Position numbers and translations under genes: made by a program | The notes under the pieces: generated by a model | The model's database searches: none | What the model was told of the DNA's origin: nothing | What the model saw: the letters and a program-made list of their open reading frames with translations, nothing else | Source: Streptomyces fradiae ATCC 10745 = DSM 40063 | GTDB taxonomy: Bacteria; Actinomycetota; Actinomycetes; Streptomycetales; Streptomycetaceae | Reading direction: 5' to 3' | Assembly: GCF_008704425.1 (NCBI RefSeq) | Contig: NZ_CP023696.1 | Location: 1,908,501 to 1,972,500, forward strand | Length of the DNA stretch: 64,000 bases | In this document: positions 33,540 to 42,083 of the stretch, in pieces | Layout of the letters: each line of letters starts with the position of its first letter | Position numbering within the stretch: the stretch's first letter is position 1

Positions 33540-33850
33540 CGCCGCGGTGCGGCGCCCTGGCCGGGGCGCCGCCGCAACCGGTGGGGCCCGCACCCGGAGG
33601 GGGGCGGGCCCCGCGCCGTCGGCGCGCCGATCCTGCGGGCACCGCGCTCCGCGCCCGCGCCCACCCGCCGCGCCCACCCCGCCCCGCCCCGCCCCACCCC
33701 GGTGACCCGGGACCCGGGACCCGACGCGCACCCGCCCCGGCCCACGCCCCCCGCCCGCGGCGGGGCGCCGGCCCGTTGCACCGCCCCGGCACACACGCCG
33801 GCCGACGCCATCGCGCCATCGCGCCACCGCGGCTCCGACGCGCCCCTACA

Positions 33851-33890
33851 CACCGCGACACACCGCGACGCACCGCGACACGCCGCGACA
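33851..33890. repeat. Four tandem copies of a 10-bp unit
   Basis: CACCGCGACA is repeated four times with one or two changes (CACCGCGACG, CGCCGCGACA). Confidence 0.9.
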
Positions 33891-34094
33891 CACGCCGATG
33901 TCCTCGAACGCGCTCCGGCACGCCCTCCCCCACCCGGCGCATTCTCCGGCCGGTCCCGCCGAGGTCGCCGCCGCACCCCTTCCCGTCATCCCGGGGTCAT
34001 CGCGCGACGGTGCTTGCCGATGCTCGATGTCGCCCGCCGTTCACCCAGCTCAGAGCCGACCTGACGAGAAATCGGCCCTCCCCGCGGCCGGGAC

Positions 34095-34125
34095 TTGACC
34101 GGCTCGTTCGCGGGCCGGTCATGAT
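34095..34125 (+). promoter_or_regulatory. Candidate promoter of the 34-45 kb cluster
   Basis: TTGACC (34095-34100) and CATGAT (34120-34125) are separated by 19 bp, giving a leader of about 115 nt before the GTG at 34248. It is the only -35-like box of this quality in the gap. The long spacer suggests that an activator may be needed (inference). Confidence 0.4.
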
Positions 34126-34247
34126 GGGCGCCGCATCCGCGGAAGCCGGGGAAGCGGCGGGGAACCGCGCACCGCCTCGCCCGCGCAGACCGCTGCTCCC
34201 GCCGGTCGAACGGCACGGCGGACGGGCGTTCACGGAGAGGGGCGGAC

Positions 34248-35477
34248 GTGGGAGAGGCCGGCGGGAAGGGCGGGAGCGGCGGCTCGGGGGCCGGCGCCGC
34301 CGTGAGCGTGGCCCTGATCACCGTACTGACGTCCCTGCCGCTGTTCCTGGTGGGGGCGACGAGCACGCTCGTCAACCGGGAGCTGGGCTGGGACGCGGGC
34401 GACACGGGGCTGCTGCTGGCCGCGTACTGGCTGTCCTCGCTGTCCGGCGCCTATCTGAGCCGGCGGATCGACACACCGGTGTCGGCCGAGGCGACGGTCG
34501 GCTCGGCGGCGCTCGTGACCGCCGCGGCGCTGTCGCTGTCGGCCTGGGCGGGCGACGGGGGCCTCGTCGCGGGCACGGCCGTCGGCGGGCTCGTCTACGG
34601 CTACACCCAGCCCCACACCAACTCCCTGCTGATGCGGCGGTGCCCCCCGTCCGTCCAGGGCTTCGCCTTCGGCCTGAAGCAGGCCGCCATCCCCGCGTCG
34701 ACGCTGCTGGGCAGCCTGGCCGTGCCCGCCGTGGCCGTGCCGTTCGGCTGGCGGGCGGTGTTCACCGCGTCGGCGGCCGTCTGCGTGGTGTATGCCCTGC
34801 CCGGCCTGGTGCGGCGCCACCGGTCCTCCGGCGGGCGGCGGACCCCGGCCGCCCCGGCGCCGCCGCTGCGGATGAACGCGCACCTGCTGGGCCTCGCCGT
34901 CGCGGGGCTGTGCGGGGCGATGGTGGGCAACGCGATCGGCGGGTTCCTCATCGCCTCCGGCGTCCACCAGGGCATGACGCTGACCTGGGCGAGCATGCTC
35001 GCCGCGGCCGGTTCCGTGACGAACATCGCGGTCCGCCTGGTGGCCGGGGTGGTCGTCGACCGGGGCCGGTACGCGCCGCGCTCGCTGCTGTGGCAGCTGT
35101 ACCTCGCCGGGGCCGTCGGCACGCTGCTGCTGGCCGCGGGCGGCGGGCCGTGGGTGACCACCCTGGGCGGCCTGCTCGCCTTCGGCGGCGGCTGGGGCTG
35201 GGCGGGGCTGCTGCACTACGTGGCGGGCGCGGCCTTCCCCGGCCGGGCGGCACGCGCGACGGCGGTCACGCAGATGGGCGTCTCACTGGGCGGCGCCACC
35301 GGCCCGATGCTGTTCGGCCTGCTCGTCGACCACGCCGGGTTCGGCGCCGCCTGGCTGGCGCTCACCGCCGTCGGCGCGGTCGCCGCGGTCGTCGTGCGCC
35401 TCCTGCGCGAGCCCCCCGCCGAGGCCGCGCCCGACACCGCCGGGGCGCCGTCGCCCACCACGTACACGAGGAAGTGA
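34248..35477 (+). CDS. MFS transporter, first gene of the cluster
   Basis: A 409-residue 12-helix major facilitator (about 12 hydrophobic stretches; the N-terminus is Gly-rich). YLSRRIDTPVSAEA and GVVVDRGRYAPR are the cytoplasmic loop motifs between helices 2-3 and 8-9. It has no specific substrate signature. GTG at 34248 follows GGAGAGGGG. The stop is 9 nt before the first DIT1/PvcA-like gene, so it is the first gene of that operon and a plausible exporter or importer of the product or precursor. Confidence 0.85.
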   Translation: MGEAGGKGGSGGSGAGAAVSVALITVLTSLPLFLVGATSTLVNRELGWDAGDTGLLLAAYWLSSLSGAYLSRRIDTPVSAEATVGSAALVTAAALSLSAWAGDGGLVAGTAVGGLVYGYTQPHTNSLLMRRCPPSVQGFAFGLKQAAIPASTLLGSLAVPAVAVPFGWRAVFTASAAVCVVYALPGLVRRHRSSGGRRTPAAPAPPLRMNAHLLGLAVAGLCGAMVGNAIGGFLIASGVHQGMTLTWASMLAAAGSVTNIAVRLVAGVVVDRGRYAPRSLLWQLYLAGAVGTLLLAAGGGPWVTTLGGLLAFGGGWGWAGLLHYVAGAAFPGRAARATAVTQMGVSLGGATGPMLFGLLVDHAGFGAAWLALTAVGAVAAVVVRLLREPPAEAAPDTAGAPSPTTYTRK

Positions 35478-35486
35478 GGCACAGCC

Positions 35487-37160
35487 ATGAGCACCGCCAT
35501 GAGCACCGCCACCACCGAACCGTCGGCCCCGCCGCTGGTGACGAGCCGCAGGGAGCGCGCGCTGCGGGACCTCACCGCGGAGCAGCGGCGGAGCCAGATA
35601 TCCGACGGGCACCGGCTGATCCGCGCCGTGCGCACCCGCCCCTTCCAGCTCTACTCCGCCCGCCGGCACGCGACGCGCGCCGTGACCGTCGACGCGGAGG
35701 AGTGGCTGGCCGCGGTGATGCCGGCGCTGCGCGCGGCGGTCAGCCGGACGGCGTCGGCCCGGCTGGACACGGCGCTGGCCCGCGCCCGCAAGCGGATGAA
35801 CGAGTACGGGGTGCGGCGCGTCGGCTCCGCGGAGGCCGTGGCGGAGGCGCTGTCGGACGGGAAGTGGTTCCGCACGCAGCGGGCGCACATGGGCCGGGCG
35901 GAGCTGCGCGACCGCGTGGCGCGGGCGCTGCGGCACGGCGAGCCGGTGGAGCTGGTCTTCCCGGTCTTCTCCCGCAAGCCGTTCTCGCCCGTCAAGAACC
36001 GGGGGGTCGCCCCCGACACGGCGGAGCTGCACTCGCTGGCCCGCTGCGCGGCGCTCGCGCACACCGTGGCCGCCCTCTCCCCCACCGGCTGCCGCTTCAC
36101 CGTCCTCGCGGACGGCCGCAAGTACAACCGGGCCTGCGGTACGCCCGGTCCGGTCGTCGCCGCCTACCAGGACACGCTGCGCCGATGGGTGACCGACCTG
36201 GGCGCGGACGGCGTCCTGCGGATCGTCGACTACGAGGAGTGGGTGGCCCGCGGGCTCGGCGCGGCCGACCTGGGCACCCGCGAGGAGTACTACCAGCGGC
36301 GCGCCGCCGCACTGGCGGACCGCTACGGGCGGCTGTTCTCGGCCCACGCGCCCCGCGAGAGCCTGGAGCGCCTGGCCGGCCCGGCCGACCCGCACGACGC
36401 ACGCGGCCCGCACGACGCACCCGGCCCGCGCGGGACACCCGCCCCGCACGGCCGCCACGACCCGCACGGCGCGCACGGCGCGCACGACCCGGGCGGTGTC
36501 GGCGGGCAACTGGCCCACACCTTCTGGTCGATCGCGACGTCCGTCCACTACACGGCGCTCGGCACCGGCCACCAGGACCTGCCGGACGGGCCGTGCTACC
36601 CCGACGCGTACCAGGAGGCGTACGCGCTCTACGTCGCCCACCTGGGCCGGCCGCTGACCGGCCCGGGTGCGGGCGGCCTGCTCCCGGCGGCCCCCTACGG
36701 GAGGGCCGCCACCGACCCGGACCTGCACCTGGCGCTGCGCGAGGAGGCGTGGGAGGCGGCCTGCCGGTACGTGGCGATCTCGCTGACCGACCGGGACCTG
36801 AACCTGGTCAGGGAGACCGCTCCGCGCGCGGTGAAGCTGACCGTCCACGGCAAGCCGGGCGAGCTGCACTTCACCACCGCGGCGTCCCGTGACGCGAACA
36901 TGACGGCCCAGCACTCCACGGGCGGCTACGCTCTGCGGGACGGCCGGGCCCGCCCCACGTTCCGCTACCGCATCGAGCGCGAGGCAGCCGGGGAGACGCC
37001 CGTACTGCTCCACGGCGCGGCCGGGCGCGGCGGCGACGGGCCCCATCTCCTGCCGCAGGCCCGGCTGGAACGGATGCAGCAGCCCATCGCGTACGTGGAC
37101 GACCCGGCGCCCTTGCTCGACGGCACCTTCCCCCGACTGCTGGAGGACCTGGAGATATGA
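35487..37160 (+). CDS. DIT1/PvcA (isocyanide synthase) family protein A
   Basis: A 557-residue protein. Family landmarks are a VELVFPVFSRKPFSPVKNRG strand/loop (about 154-173), then APDTAELHSLARCAALAHTV and the conserved FTVLADGRKYNRAC (204-217), equivalent to the SDGRVFSD motif of PvcA. The C-terminal strand pair AVKLTVHGKPGELHF and HSTGGYALRDG matches the end of PvcA. DIT1/PvcA enzymes add a one-carbon unit to an amino acid amine, giving isonitriles or N-formyl derivatives. It is about 200 residues longer than PvcA, with an N-terminal extension and a His-rich insert (302-334). The next gene is a divergent paralogue that overlaps by ATGA. Family assignment is from motif pattern; activity is not shown. 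Confidence 0.7.
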   Translation: MSTAMSTATTEPSAPPLVTSRRERALRDLTAEQRRSQISDGHRLIRAVRTRPFQLYSARRHATRAVTVDAEEWLAAVMPALRAAVSRTASARLDTALARARKRMNEYGVRRVGSAEAVAEALSDGKWFRTQRAHMGRAELRDRVARALRHGEPVELVFPVFSRKPFSPVKNRGVAPDTAELHSLARCAALAHTVAALSPTGCRFTVLADGRKYNRACGTPGPVVAAYQDTLRRWVTDLGADGVLRIVDYEEWVARGLGAADLGTREEYYQRRAAALADRYGRLFSAHAPRESLERLAGPADPHDARGPHDAPGPRGTPAPHGRHDPHGAHGAHDPGGVGGQLAHTFWSIATSVHYTALGTGHQDLPDGPCYPDAYQEAYALYVAHLGRPLTGPGAGGLLPAAPYGRAATDPDLHLALREEAWEAACRYVAISLTDRDLNLVRETAPRAVKLTVHGKPGELHFTTAASRDANMTAQHSTGGYALRDGRARPTFRYRIEREAAGETPVLLHGAAGRGGDGPHLLPQARLERMQQPIAYVDDPAPLLDGTFPRLLEDLEI

Positions 37161-38605
37161 CGGCCACCACCACGACCCCGCCCTACCGGCCGGACCGGAT
37201 CGTGAGCGGCAGCGGACTGCCCGCGCTGCTCAGGGAGAGCCCCGACGCCGTGCCGCTCTTCCCGCACTCCCCCGAGCCGGTCGCCTTACTGACCCCGCGC
37301 CAGCTCCACGACGAGCTGCTGCCCCGCTGGCGCGAGGGCGTCGAGCGGCAGGCGAGGGCCCTGGTGCGGCGCTCCCGCGGCACGCTGGAGGTGCTGGCCG
37401 AGGAGACGCTGTACGACGGCCTGGACGACCCGGCGCTCCGGCGCGCCGCCCTCGTCGCGGAGCTGTTCCGCAACCACCAGATCAGCGCCAACGCCGGCCG
37501 CCTGGACACGCGGGGGCTCCAGCGCCGCATAGCCGGGGCCCTGGCCGCGGACGGGGCGCCGCGCCTCGAACTGGCCTGGGGGCAGTCCAAGCGGGACGTC
37601 GGCGGACTGAAGACGGCCGGCCGGTGGGCGGACCTGGCCGAGGTGTACGCGGTGGGCCGGCTGGTCGCGCTCGTGCTGGCCGCCCGCGAGCTGTCCGGGG
37701 ACGGGCGGATCGGCATGACGGTGTACTCGGGCGGCAACCGCTTCGCGGCGGCGCTGTTCGCCGAGCCGGAGCTGCTGCTGGAGTACGACGCGCAGCGGTG
37801 CCGCATCGCCGACGCGCTGGGCGCGCCCGGAGCGGTGGACTTCCAGGACTTCGCCGCCGCCAAGCGGTCCGACCCGGCGGAGCGGGCGGAGCACGAGGAG
37901 CGGGTGCGCGAGCAGCTGGCCGCGCTGACCGACGCGGACGTCGACGCGCAGATGCCCGTCATGCTGTTCAACGTGGACTGGCCGCGGGTGCTGCCGGCCG
38001 CCGCCGCGGGCGAGGCGCCGCACGGGGTGGCGATGGCGCCGCACGTCGCCGGCTGGCTGCGCGAGTCGCCGGACGACCGTACGCCGCTGCTGACCCGCGC
38101 CGCCGTGAGCTGCGCGGTGTCGCCCGCCCTCCAGGCGCGCTGGCTGGAGGTGTTCGGCGACCAGCCGGAGGTGCTGGAGGACGCCGTGTCGTTCGTCCTG
38201 GCGGTGGGGCGCGCCTCGGCCGCCCGGTACACGGCGATCGCGCGGGCCGACCGGAACGCGCCGGGGCTGGCGGGCGGGCCGCACACCGTGCGGCTGACCG
38301 TCCACGAGAAGCGGGACCGGCCGGAGGTGCCGGCGCTGCTGACGCTGGGCGTCCGGGGCGGCGGCCAGCTCTCCCAGCACGTGGTGGCCCGGGTGCCCGC
38401 GGAGGGGCCCATCGCCTTCGGCTCCGTCGCGGAGACCCTGGTCCAGGCCCCGGACGCCGCGCCGGTGCTGCTCGCGCCGGACGAGGGGGCGCCGCGCCTC
38501 TTCGACTGGCTGGCCCGCGACGGGCAGCCGCTGTGCTTCGCCTCCGGGCCCGAGCCGAGCGTCCGCCGGGCGCTCGCCCACGTCCTCGACCCCGAGCACG
38601 GGTGA
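37157..38605 (+). CDS. DIT1/PvcA-like family protein B, divergent partner
   Basis: A 482-residue protein with the same block order as protein A: APRLELAWGQSKRDVGGLKT (135-154), then WADLAEVYAVGRLVALVLAA, IGMTVYSGGNRFAAALF (185-201, in place of LADGRKYNRAC) and a C-terminal VRLTVHEK...QHVVARV strand pair. The Asp-Gly-Arg of the family motif has become Gly-Gly-Asn, so it may be catalytically altered. ATG at 37157 overlaps the stop of protein A by 4 nt, which implies equal expression and probably a heterodimer. Leu44 is encoded by TTA (37286-37288), the codon read by the developmental tRNA BldA in streptomycetes. Homology to protein A is my alignment by eye. Confidence 0.6.
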   Translation: MTATTTTPPYRPDRIVSGSGLPALLRESPDAVPLFPHSPEPVALLTPRQLHDELLPRWREGVERQARALVRRSRGTLEVLAEETLYDGLDDPALRRAALVAELFRNHQISANAGRLDTRGLQRRIAGALAADGAPRLELAWGQSKRDVGGLKTAGRWADLAEVYAVGRLVALVLAARELSGDGRIGMTVYSGGNRFAAALFAEPELLLEYDAQRCRIADALGAPGAVDFQDFAAAKRSDPAERAEHEERVREQLAALTDADVDAQMPVMLFNVDWPRVLPAAAAGEAPHGVAMAPHVAGWLRESPDDRTPLLTRAAVSCAVSPALQARWLEVFGDQPEVLEDAVSFVLAVGRASAARYTAIARADRNAPGLAGGPHTVRLTVHEKRDRPEVPALLTLGVRGGGQLSQHVVARVPAEGPIAFGSVAETLVQAPDAAPVLLAPDEGAPRLFDWLARDGQPLCFASGPEPSVRRALAHVLDPEHG

Positions 38606-38609
38606 CACC

Positions 38610-40040
38610 ATGACCTCACCCACCACCGGCGCCACCGGCACCACACCCGCCACCACCAGCCCCACCGCCACCACCCGCACCACCGGCGCCGCCCGCCCCG
38701 CCGCCGCCGCCACGGCCGAGCGGGTACGCGCGGACTACGCCGCCCTGAAGGCGCGGGGCCTCGCCCTGGACCTGACGCGCGGCAAGCCGTCCCCGGCCCA
38801 GCTCGACCTGTCGACGGGCCTGCTGGACATCGGCGCGGCGGAGCTCGGCCCCGCCGGGGCGGGCGCGGACCACCGCAACTACGGGGGCCTCACCGGCCTG
38901 CCGGAGCTGCGCGCGATCTTCGCCGAGGTCCTGCGGGTCCCCGTCGAGCAGCTGCTGGCCGTCGGCAACTCCAGCCTGGCGCTCATGCACGACACGCTCG
39001 TCCACGCCGTGCTGTTCGGTGTGCCCGGCTCCGCGCGGCCGTGGGGAGCCGAGCGGACGGCGGTGCTGTGCCCGGTGCCCGGCTACGACCGGCACTTCGC
39101 GCTGTGCGAGAAGTTCGGCCTGGAGATGATCCCCGTGCCGATGCGCGACGACGGGCCCGACATGGACGAGGTGGAGCGCCTCGCCGCCGCCGACCCGGGC
39201 ATCCGCGCGATCTGGTGCGTCCCGACCTACAGCAACCCGACCGGCGCCGTGTACGGGCCGGAGACCGCGCGCCGCCTGGCCGCGCTCCCCGCCGCGGCGC
39301 CCGACTTCCGCATCCTGTGGGACGACGCGTACGCGGTGCACCACCTCACTGACGAACACGGCGAACACGGCGAGCACGAGCAGCACGAGCAGCACGAGCG
39401 CGACGAGCACGGCGACCACACCCCGCCCGGCGCACCCGGCACCACCCCGCCCGGCGGAGCCGCGCCCGCGCCCGGCATCCTGGCCCTGTGCGCCGAGCAC
39501 GGCCACCCGGACCGGGCGTTCGTCTACGGCTCCACCTCGAAGATCACGTTCGCGGGCGCCGGGGTCGCGTTCCTCGGCTCCTCCCCCACCAACGTGGAGT
39601 GGTTGACCGGCCACCTGTCCCGCCGGACCATCGGCCCGGACAAGCTCAACCAGCTCCGCCACGCCCGCTTCCTGCGGGACGCGGCGGGACTGCGGGCGCA
39701 CATGGCGCGCCACCGGGCCCTGCTGCGGCCCCGCTTCGACCTGGTCGAGCGGGTGCTGCGGGAGCGGCTGGGCGGCCTCGACGGGGCCACCTGGTCGCGG
39801 CCGCGGGGCGGGTACTTCGTCAGCCTCGACGTGCCGGACGGCTGCGCGCGGCGCACGGTGGAGCTGGCGGCCGAGGCGGGCATCCGGCTGACCCCGGCCG
39901 GCGCCACCTTCCCGTACGGGAGGGATCCGCGCGACCGGAACATCCGCATCGCCCCGACGTACCCGGCCCTCGACGAGCTGGAGACCGCGATGGAGGGGCT
40001 CGCCGTGTGCGTGCTGCTCGCCGCCCTCGAACGGTCGTAG
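38610..40040 (+). CDS. Class I (PF12897-like) aminotransferase with His/Glu insert
   Basis: A 476-residue PLP-dependent aminotransferase. It has a Thr/Ala-rich N-terminus (1-35), then LALDLTRGKPSPAQLDLS, substrate/cofactor block WCVPTYSNPTGAVYG (202-216), WDDAYAVHHL (237-246) with the PLP Asp, Lys311 in GSTSKITFAGAG, and RGGYFVSLDV near the end. This matches the aspartate-aminotransferase-like PF12897 family. A 43-residue insert (247-289), rich in His and Glu and then Pro/Gly, separates the Asp and Lys blocks; the family normally lacks it. The start is 4 nt after protein B. It may make or remove the alpha-amino group of the pathway intermediate. Confidence 0.85.
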   Translation: MTSPTTGATGTTPATTSPTATTRTTGAARPAAAATAERVRADYAALKARGLALDLTRGKPSPAQLDLSTGLLDIGAAELGPAGAGADHRNYGGLTGLPELRAIFAEVLRVPVEQLLAVGNSSLALMHDTLVHAVLFGVPGSARPWGAERTAVLCPVPGYDRHFALCEKFGLEMIPVPMRDDGPDMDEVERLAAADPGIRAIWCVPTYSNPTGAVYGPETARRLAALPAAAPDFRILWDDAYAVHHLTDEHGEHGEHEQHEQHERDEHGDHTPPGAPGTTPPGGAAPAPGILALCAEHGHPDRAFVYGSTSKITFAGAGVAFLGSSPTNVEWLTGHLSRRTIGPDKLNQLRHARFLRDAAGLRAHMARHRALLRPRFDLVERVLRERLGGLDGATWSRPRGGYFVSLDVPDGCARRTVELAAEAGIRLTPAGATFPYGRDPRDRNIRIAPTYPALDELETAMEGLAVCVLLAALERS

Positions 40041-40076
40041 ACGGGCGCGCGTCCAGGATCGTCCACGAAGTCGGAC

Positions 40077-40112
40077 GGGCCGCTTCCCGGCACGGATGCT
40101 GGGGAGCGGCCC
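40077..40112 (+). promoter_or_regulatory. Intra-cluster stem-loop before the diiron enzyme gene
   Basis: GGGCCGCTTCCC, a 12-nt loop and GGGGAGCGGCCC form a 12-bp stem with one G-U pair, ending 25 nt before the ATG of the next gene. It is in the only gap above 90 bp between 35.4 and 43.5 kb. It could be a partial terminator, a processing site or a stabilising 5' structure; no U-tract follows. Confidence 0.6.
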
Positions 40113-40137
40113 GATCAACCGACCAAGGAGAGCGGAC

Positions 40138-40854
40138 ATGCCGACCGACCGCGACGAGTTCCGCGACCAGCTCGAGCGCACGCTCCACGAGAAGCTGACG
40201 CTGAACCACCCGATGTTCGACATCCTCTTCGACGCCGAGAAGCGGGACCTGCACACGCTGCAGAAGGTGGCGCTCCAGGGCTACCAGCTCACGAAGCACT
40301 TCCTGGACTACATAGAGACGCTGTTCTACTTCTGCCCGAAGGAGGGCAAGCACAAGCGGCGCCTGCTCTTCAACCTCTACGAGGAGGAGACCGGCCGCAT
40401 CTCCAAGACGAAGAACCACGTCGAGCTGATGCAGGACTTCATCCGCGCCATCGGCGTGGACGACGCCACCCGCGACGCCGAGACGGCCCTGCCGAACACG
40501 CAGGAGCTGATCGACTACCGCATGAAGGCGTGCAAGAACCCCGAGACGTACCACATCGGCGCCGCCGCGGTGATGATCGCCAGCGAGGGGCAGAACCTGG
40601 AGACCCGCGGCGCCGAGGCGCGCGACGGCATCTTCAAGCGGGTCTACGGCCTGAAGGACGAGGACCTGCTGTTCTTCTCGGTGCACCAGGCCGAGGACGT
40701 CCACCACGTCCGGCACGGCCTGGACCTGGTCGCCGACATCTGCGTCACGGACCGGATGCAGGAGGAGGCGCTGTACGCGGTCTCGCACACCTGCGACCTC
40801 TTCTACGGCATGTACGAGGGCATCTACCAGGAGTACAAGGCCGGCCGGCTCTGA
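40138..40854 (+). CDS. Heme-oxygenase-like diiron enzyme (HDO family)
   Basis: A 238-residue all-helical protein. The ligand pattern of heme-oxygenase-like diiron oxidases is visible: Glu82/83 (NLYEEETG), His94 (KNHVELMQDFIRAIG), Glu150 (VMIASEGQN) and a last helix with His183, Asp187 and His190 (FFSVHQAEDVHHVRHG). Characterised members do N-oxygenation, oxidative decarboxylation, or C-C cleavage of amino acids (for example BesC, SznF, UndA). It probably acts on an amino acid or its derivative made by the neighbours. ATG at 40138 follows AAGGAGAG. No heme-binding or thiamin-salvage context argues for HO or TenA. Confidence 0.82.
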   Translation: MPTDRDEFRDQLERTLHEKLTLNHPMFDILFDAEKRDLHTLQKVALQGYQLTKHFLDYIETLFYFCPKEGKHKRRLLFNLYEEETGRISKTKNHVELMQDFIRAIGVDDATRDAETALPNTQELIDYRMKACKNPETYHIGAAAVMIASEGQNLETRGAEARDGIFKRVYGLKDEDLLFFSVHQAEDVHHVRHGLDLVADICVTDRMQEEALYAVSHTCDLFYGMYEGIYQEYKAGRL

Positions 40855-40877
40855 CCGCGGACGACGGAGGAGCACCA

Positions 40878-42083
40878 GTGCCCGTGAACCAGCCGTCCCG
40901 GCCGTACGCGCTCGCCACGCGCGCGGTGCGGACGGGGCAGTACCAGGACCTGTCGGATCTCCACAGCGAGGGGCTCGCGCTGACCGCGAGCTATGTGTTC
41001 GCGGACGCGGAGGACGCCGCGGAGCAGTTCGCCGGGCGCAGGCCCGGACACGTCTACGTCCGGTTCGGCAACCCGACGACGGCCGCCTTCGAGCAGCGGA
41101 TCGCCGCCATGGAGGGCGCGGACGGCGCCGTCGCGGTCGGCTCGGGGATGGCGGCGTACACCGCCGTGGCACTCGGCCTCCTCTCCGCAGGCGACCACGT
41201 GGTGCTGGGCGACGGGATGTTCGGCACGACGCCCCGGTTCTTCCGGGCGTACATGGAGAAGTTCGGGGTGCGGGTCAGCGTCGCGGACGTGCGCGACCTG
41301 GACCAGTGGCGGGACGCGGTCCGCGACGAGACCGCGATGTTCGTCCTGGAGACGCCCACCAACCCGATGATGCACGTCGCCGACGTGCGCGCGCTGGCCG
41401 CCCTCGCGGCGGAGCGGGACGTGGTGCTGCTCGTCGACAACACGCTGTGCACACCCGTCCTGCAGAACCCGCTGGCGCTCGGCGCCGACCTCGTCGTGCA
41501 CTCCGCGGCCAAGTACATCGACGGCCAGGGGCGGTGCGGGGGCGGTGTGGTCGCCGGGCGGGCGGACCTCCTCAAGCCGGTCTCGGAGGTGCTGCGCACC
41601 GCCGGGCCCAGCCCGAGCGCCTTCAACTCCTGGGTGTTCCTGAAGTCCCTGGAGACGCTGCCGATCCGGATGCGCGAGCACTCGCGCAACGCCACGCTGC
41701 TCGCCGAGTGGCTGGAGGGCCATCCGGCGGTGGAGGAGGTGCACTACACCGGTCTGGCGTCGCACCCGCAGCGCGCGCTGGCCGACTCCCAGCAGTCCGG
41801 CCACGGCGGGCTGCTCGCCTTCACCGTGCGGGGCGGGCGCAGGGAGGCGTGGAACGTGGTCGACGCGCTGTCGCTCGTCTCGGTCACCACCAACATCGGC
41901 GACACCAAGTCGATGATCACCCACCCGGCGACCACGACGCACGGCCGGATGGCGCCGGAGGAGCAGGCGCGCGCCGGGATCGGGCCGAACCTGCTGAGGC
42001 TCTCGGTCGGCCTGGAGGACGTGGAGGACCTCAAGGCCGATCTGGACCGGGCGCTGCGCGCCGCGGGGGGCCGGTCCCGGTGA
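40878..42083 (+). CDS. MetZ-like PLP enzyme (O-succinylhomoserine sulfhydrylase / cystathionine gamma-synthase family)
   Basis: A 401-residue gamma-family PLP enzyme. Landmarks are YVRFGNPTTAAFEQRIAAME (60-79), GSGMAAYTA, PTNPMMHVADV, VDNTL with Asp187, and the PLP Lys212 in HSAAKYIDGQGR, followed by a C-terminal SVTTNIGDTKSMITHPATT. HSAxKYxDGQGR is typical of MetZ, which exchanges the succinyl (acyl) group of O-acyl-homoserine for sulfide. Related enzymes do gamma-elimination or accept other nucleophiles. It starts at GTG 40878 behind GGAGGAG, and overlaps the MetA-like gene by GTGA, so acyl transfer and replacement are probably consecutive steps. Confidence 0.88.
   Translation: MPVNQPSRPYALATRAVRTGQYQDLSDLHSEGLALTASYVFADAEDAAEQFAGRRPGHVYVRFGNPTTAAFEQRIAAMEGADGAVAVGSGMAAYTAVALGLLSAGDHVVLGDGMFGTTPRFFRAYMEKFGVRVSVADVRDLDQWRDAVRDETAMFVLETPTNPMMHVADVRALAALAAERDVVLLVDNTLCTPVLQNPLALGADLVVHSAAKYIDGQGRCGGGVVAGRADLLKPVSEVLRTAGPSPSAFNSWVFLKSLETLPIRMREHSRNATLLAEWLEGHPAVEEVHYTGLASHPQRALADSQQSGHGGLLAFTVRGGRREAWNVVDALSLVSVTTNIGDTKSMITHPATTTHGRMAPEEQARAGIGPNLLRLSVGLEDVEDLKADLDRALRAAGGRSR

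Larger units (their letters stand above)
33540..34247. other. 708-bp gap before the 34-45 kb cluster, no gene seen
   Basis: The left two thirds are low-complexity Pro/Ala/Arg-type sequence with the 10-bp repeat at 33851-33890. The right third is less repetitive and holds the promoter candidate at 34095-34125 and the leader of the MFS gene. Long open frames cross this region on both strands, but their translations are low-complexity and run through the neighbouring genes in the wrong frame. Confidence 0.6.

Noticed and set aside
33536..36892. A 1118-codon plus frame across the gap and MFS/DIT1-like genes
   Set aside because: It overlaps the MFS and DIT1/PvcA-like genes in a different frame and has no protein-like composition.
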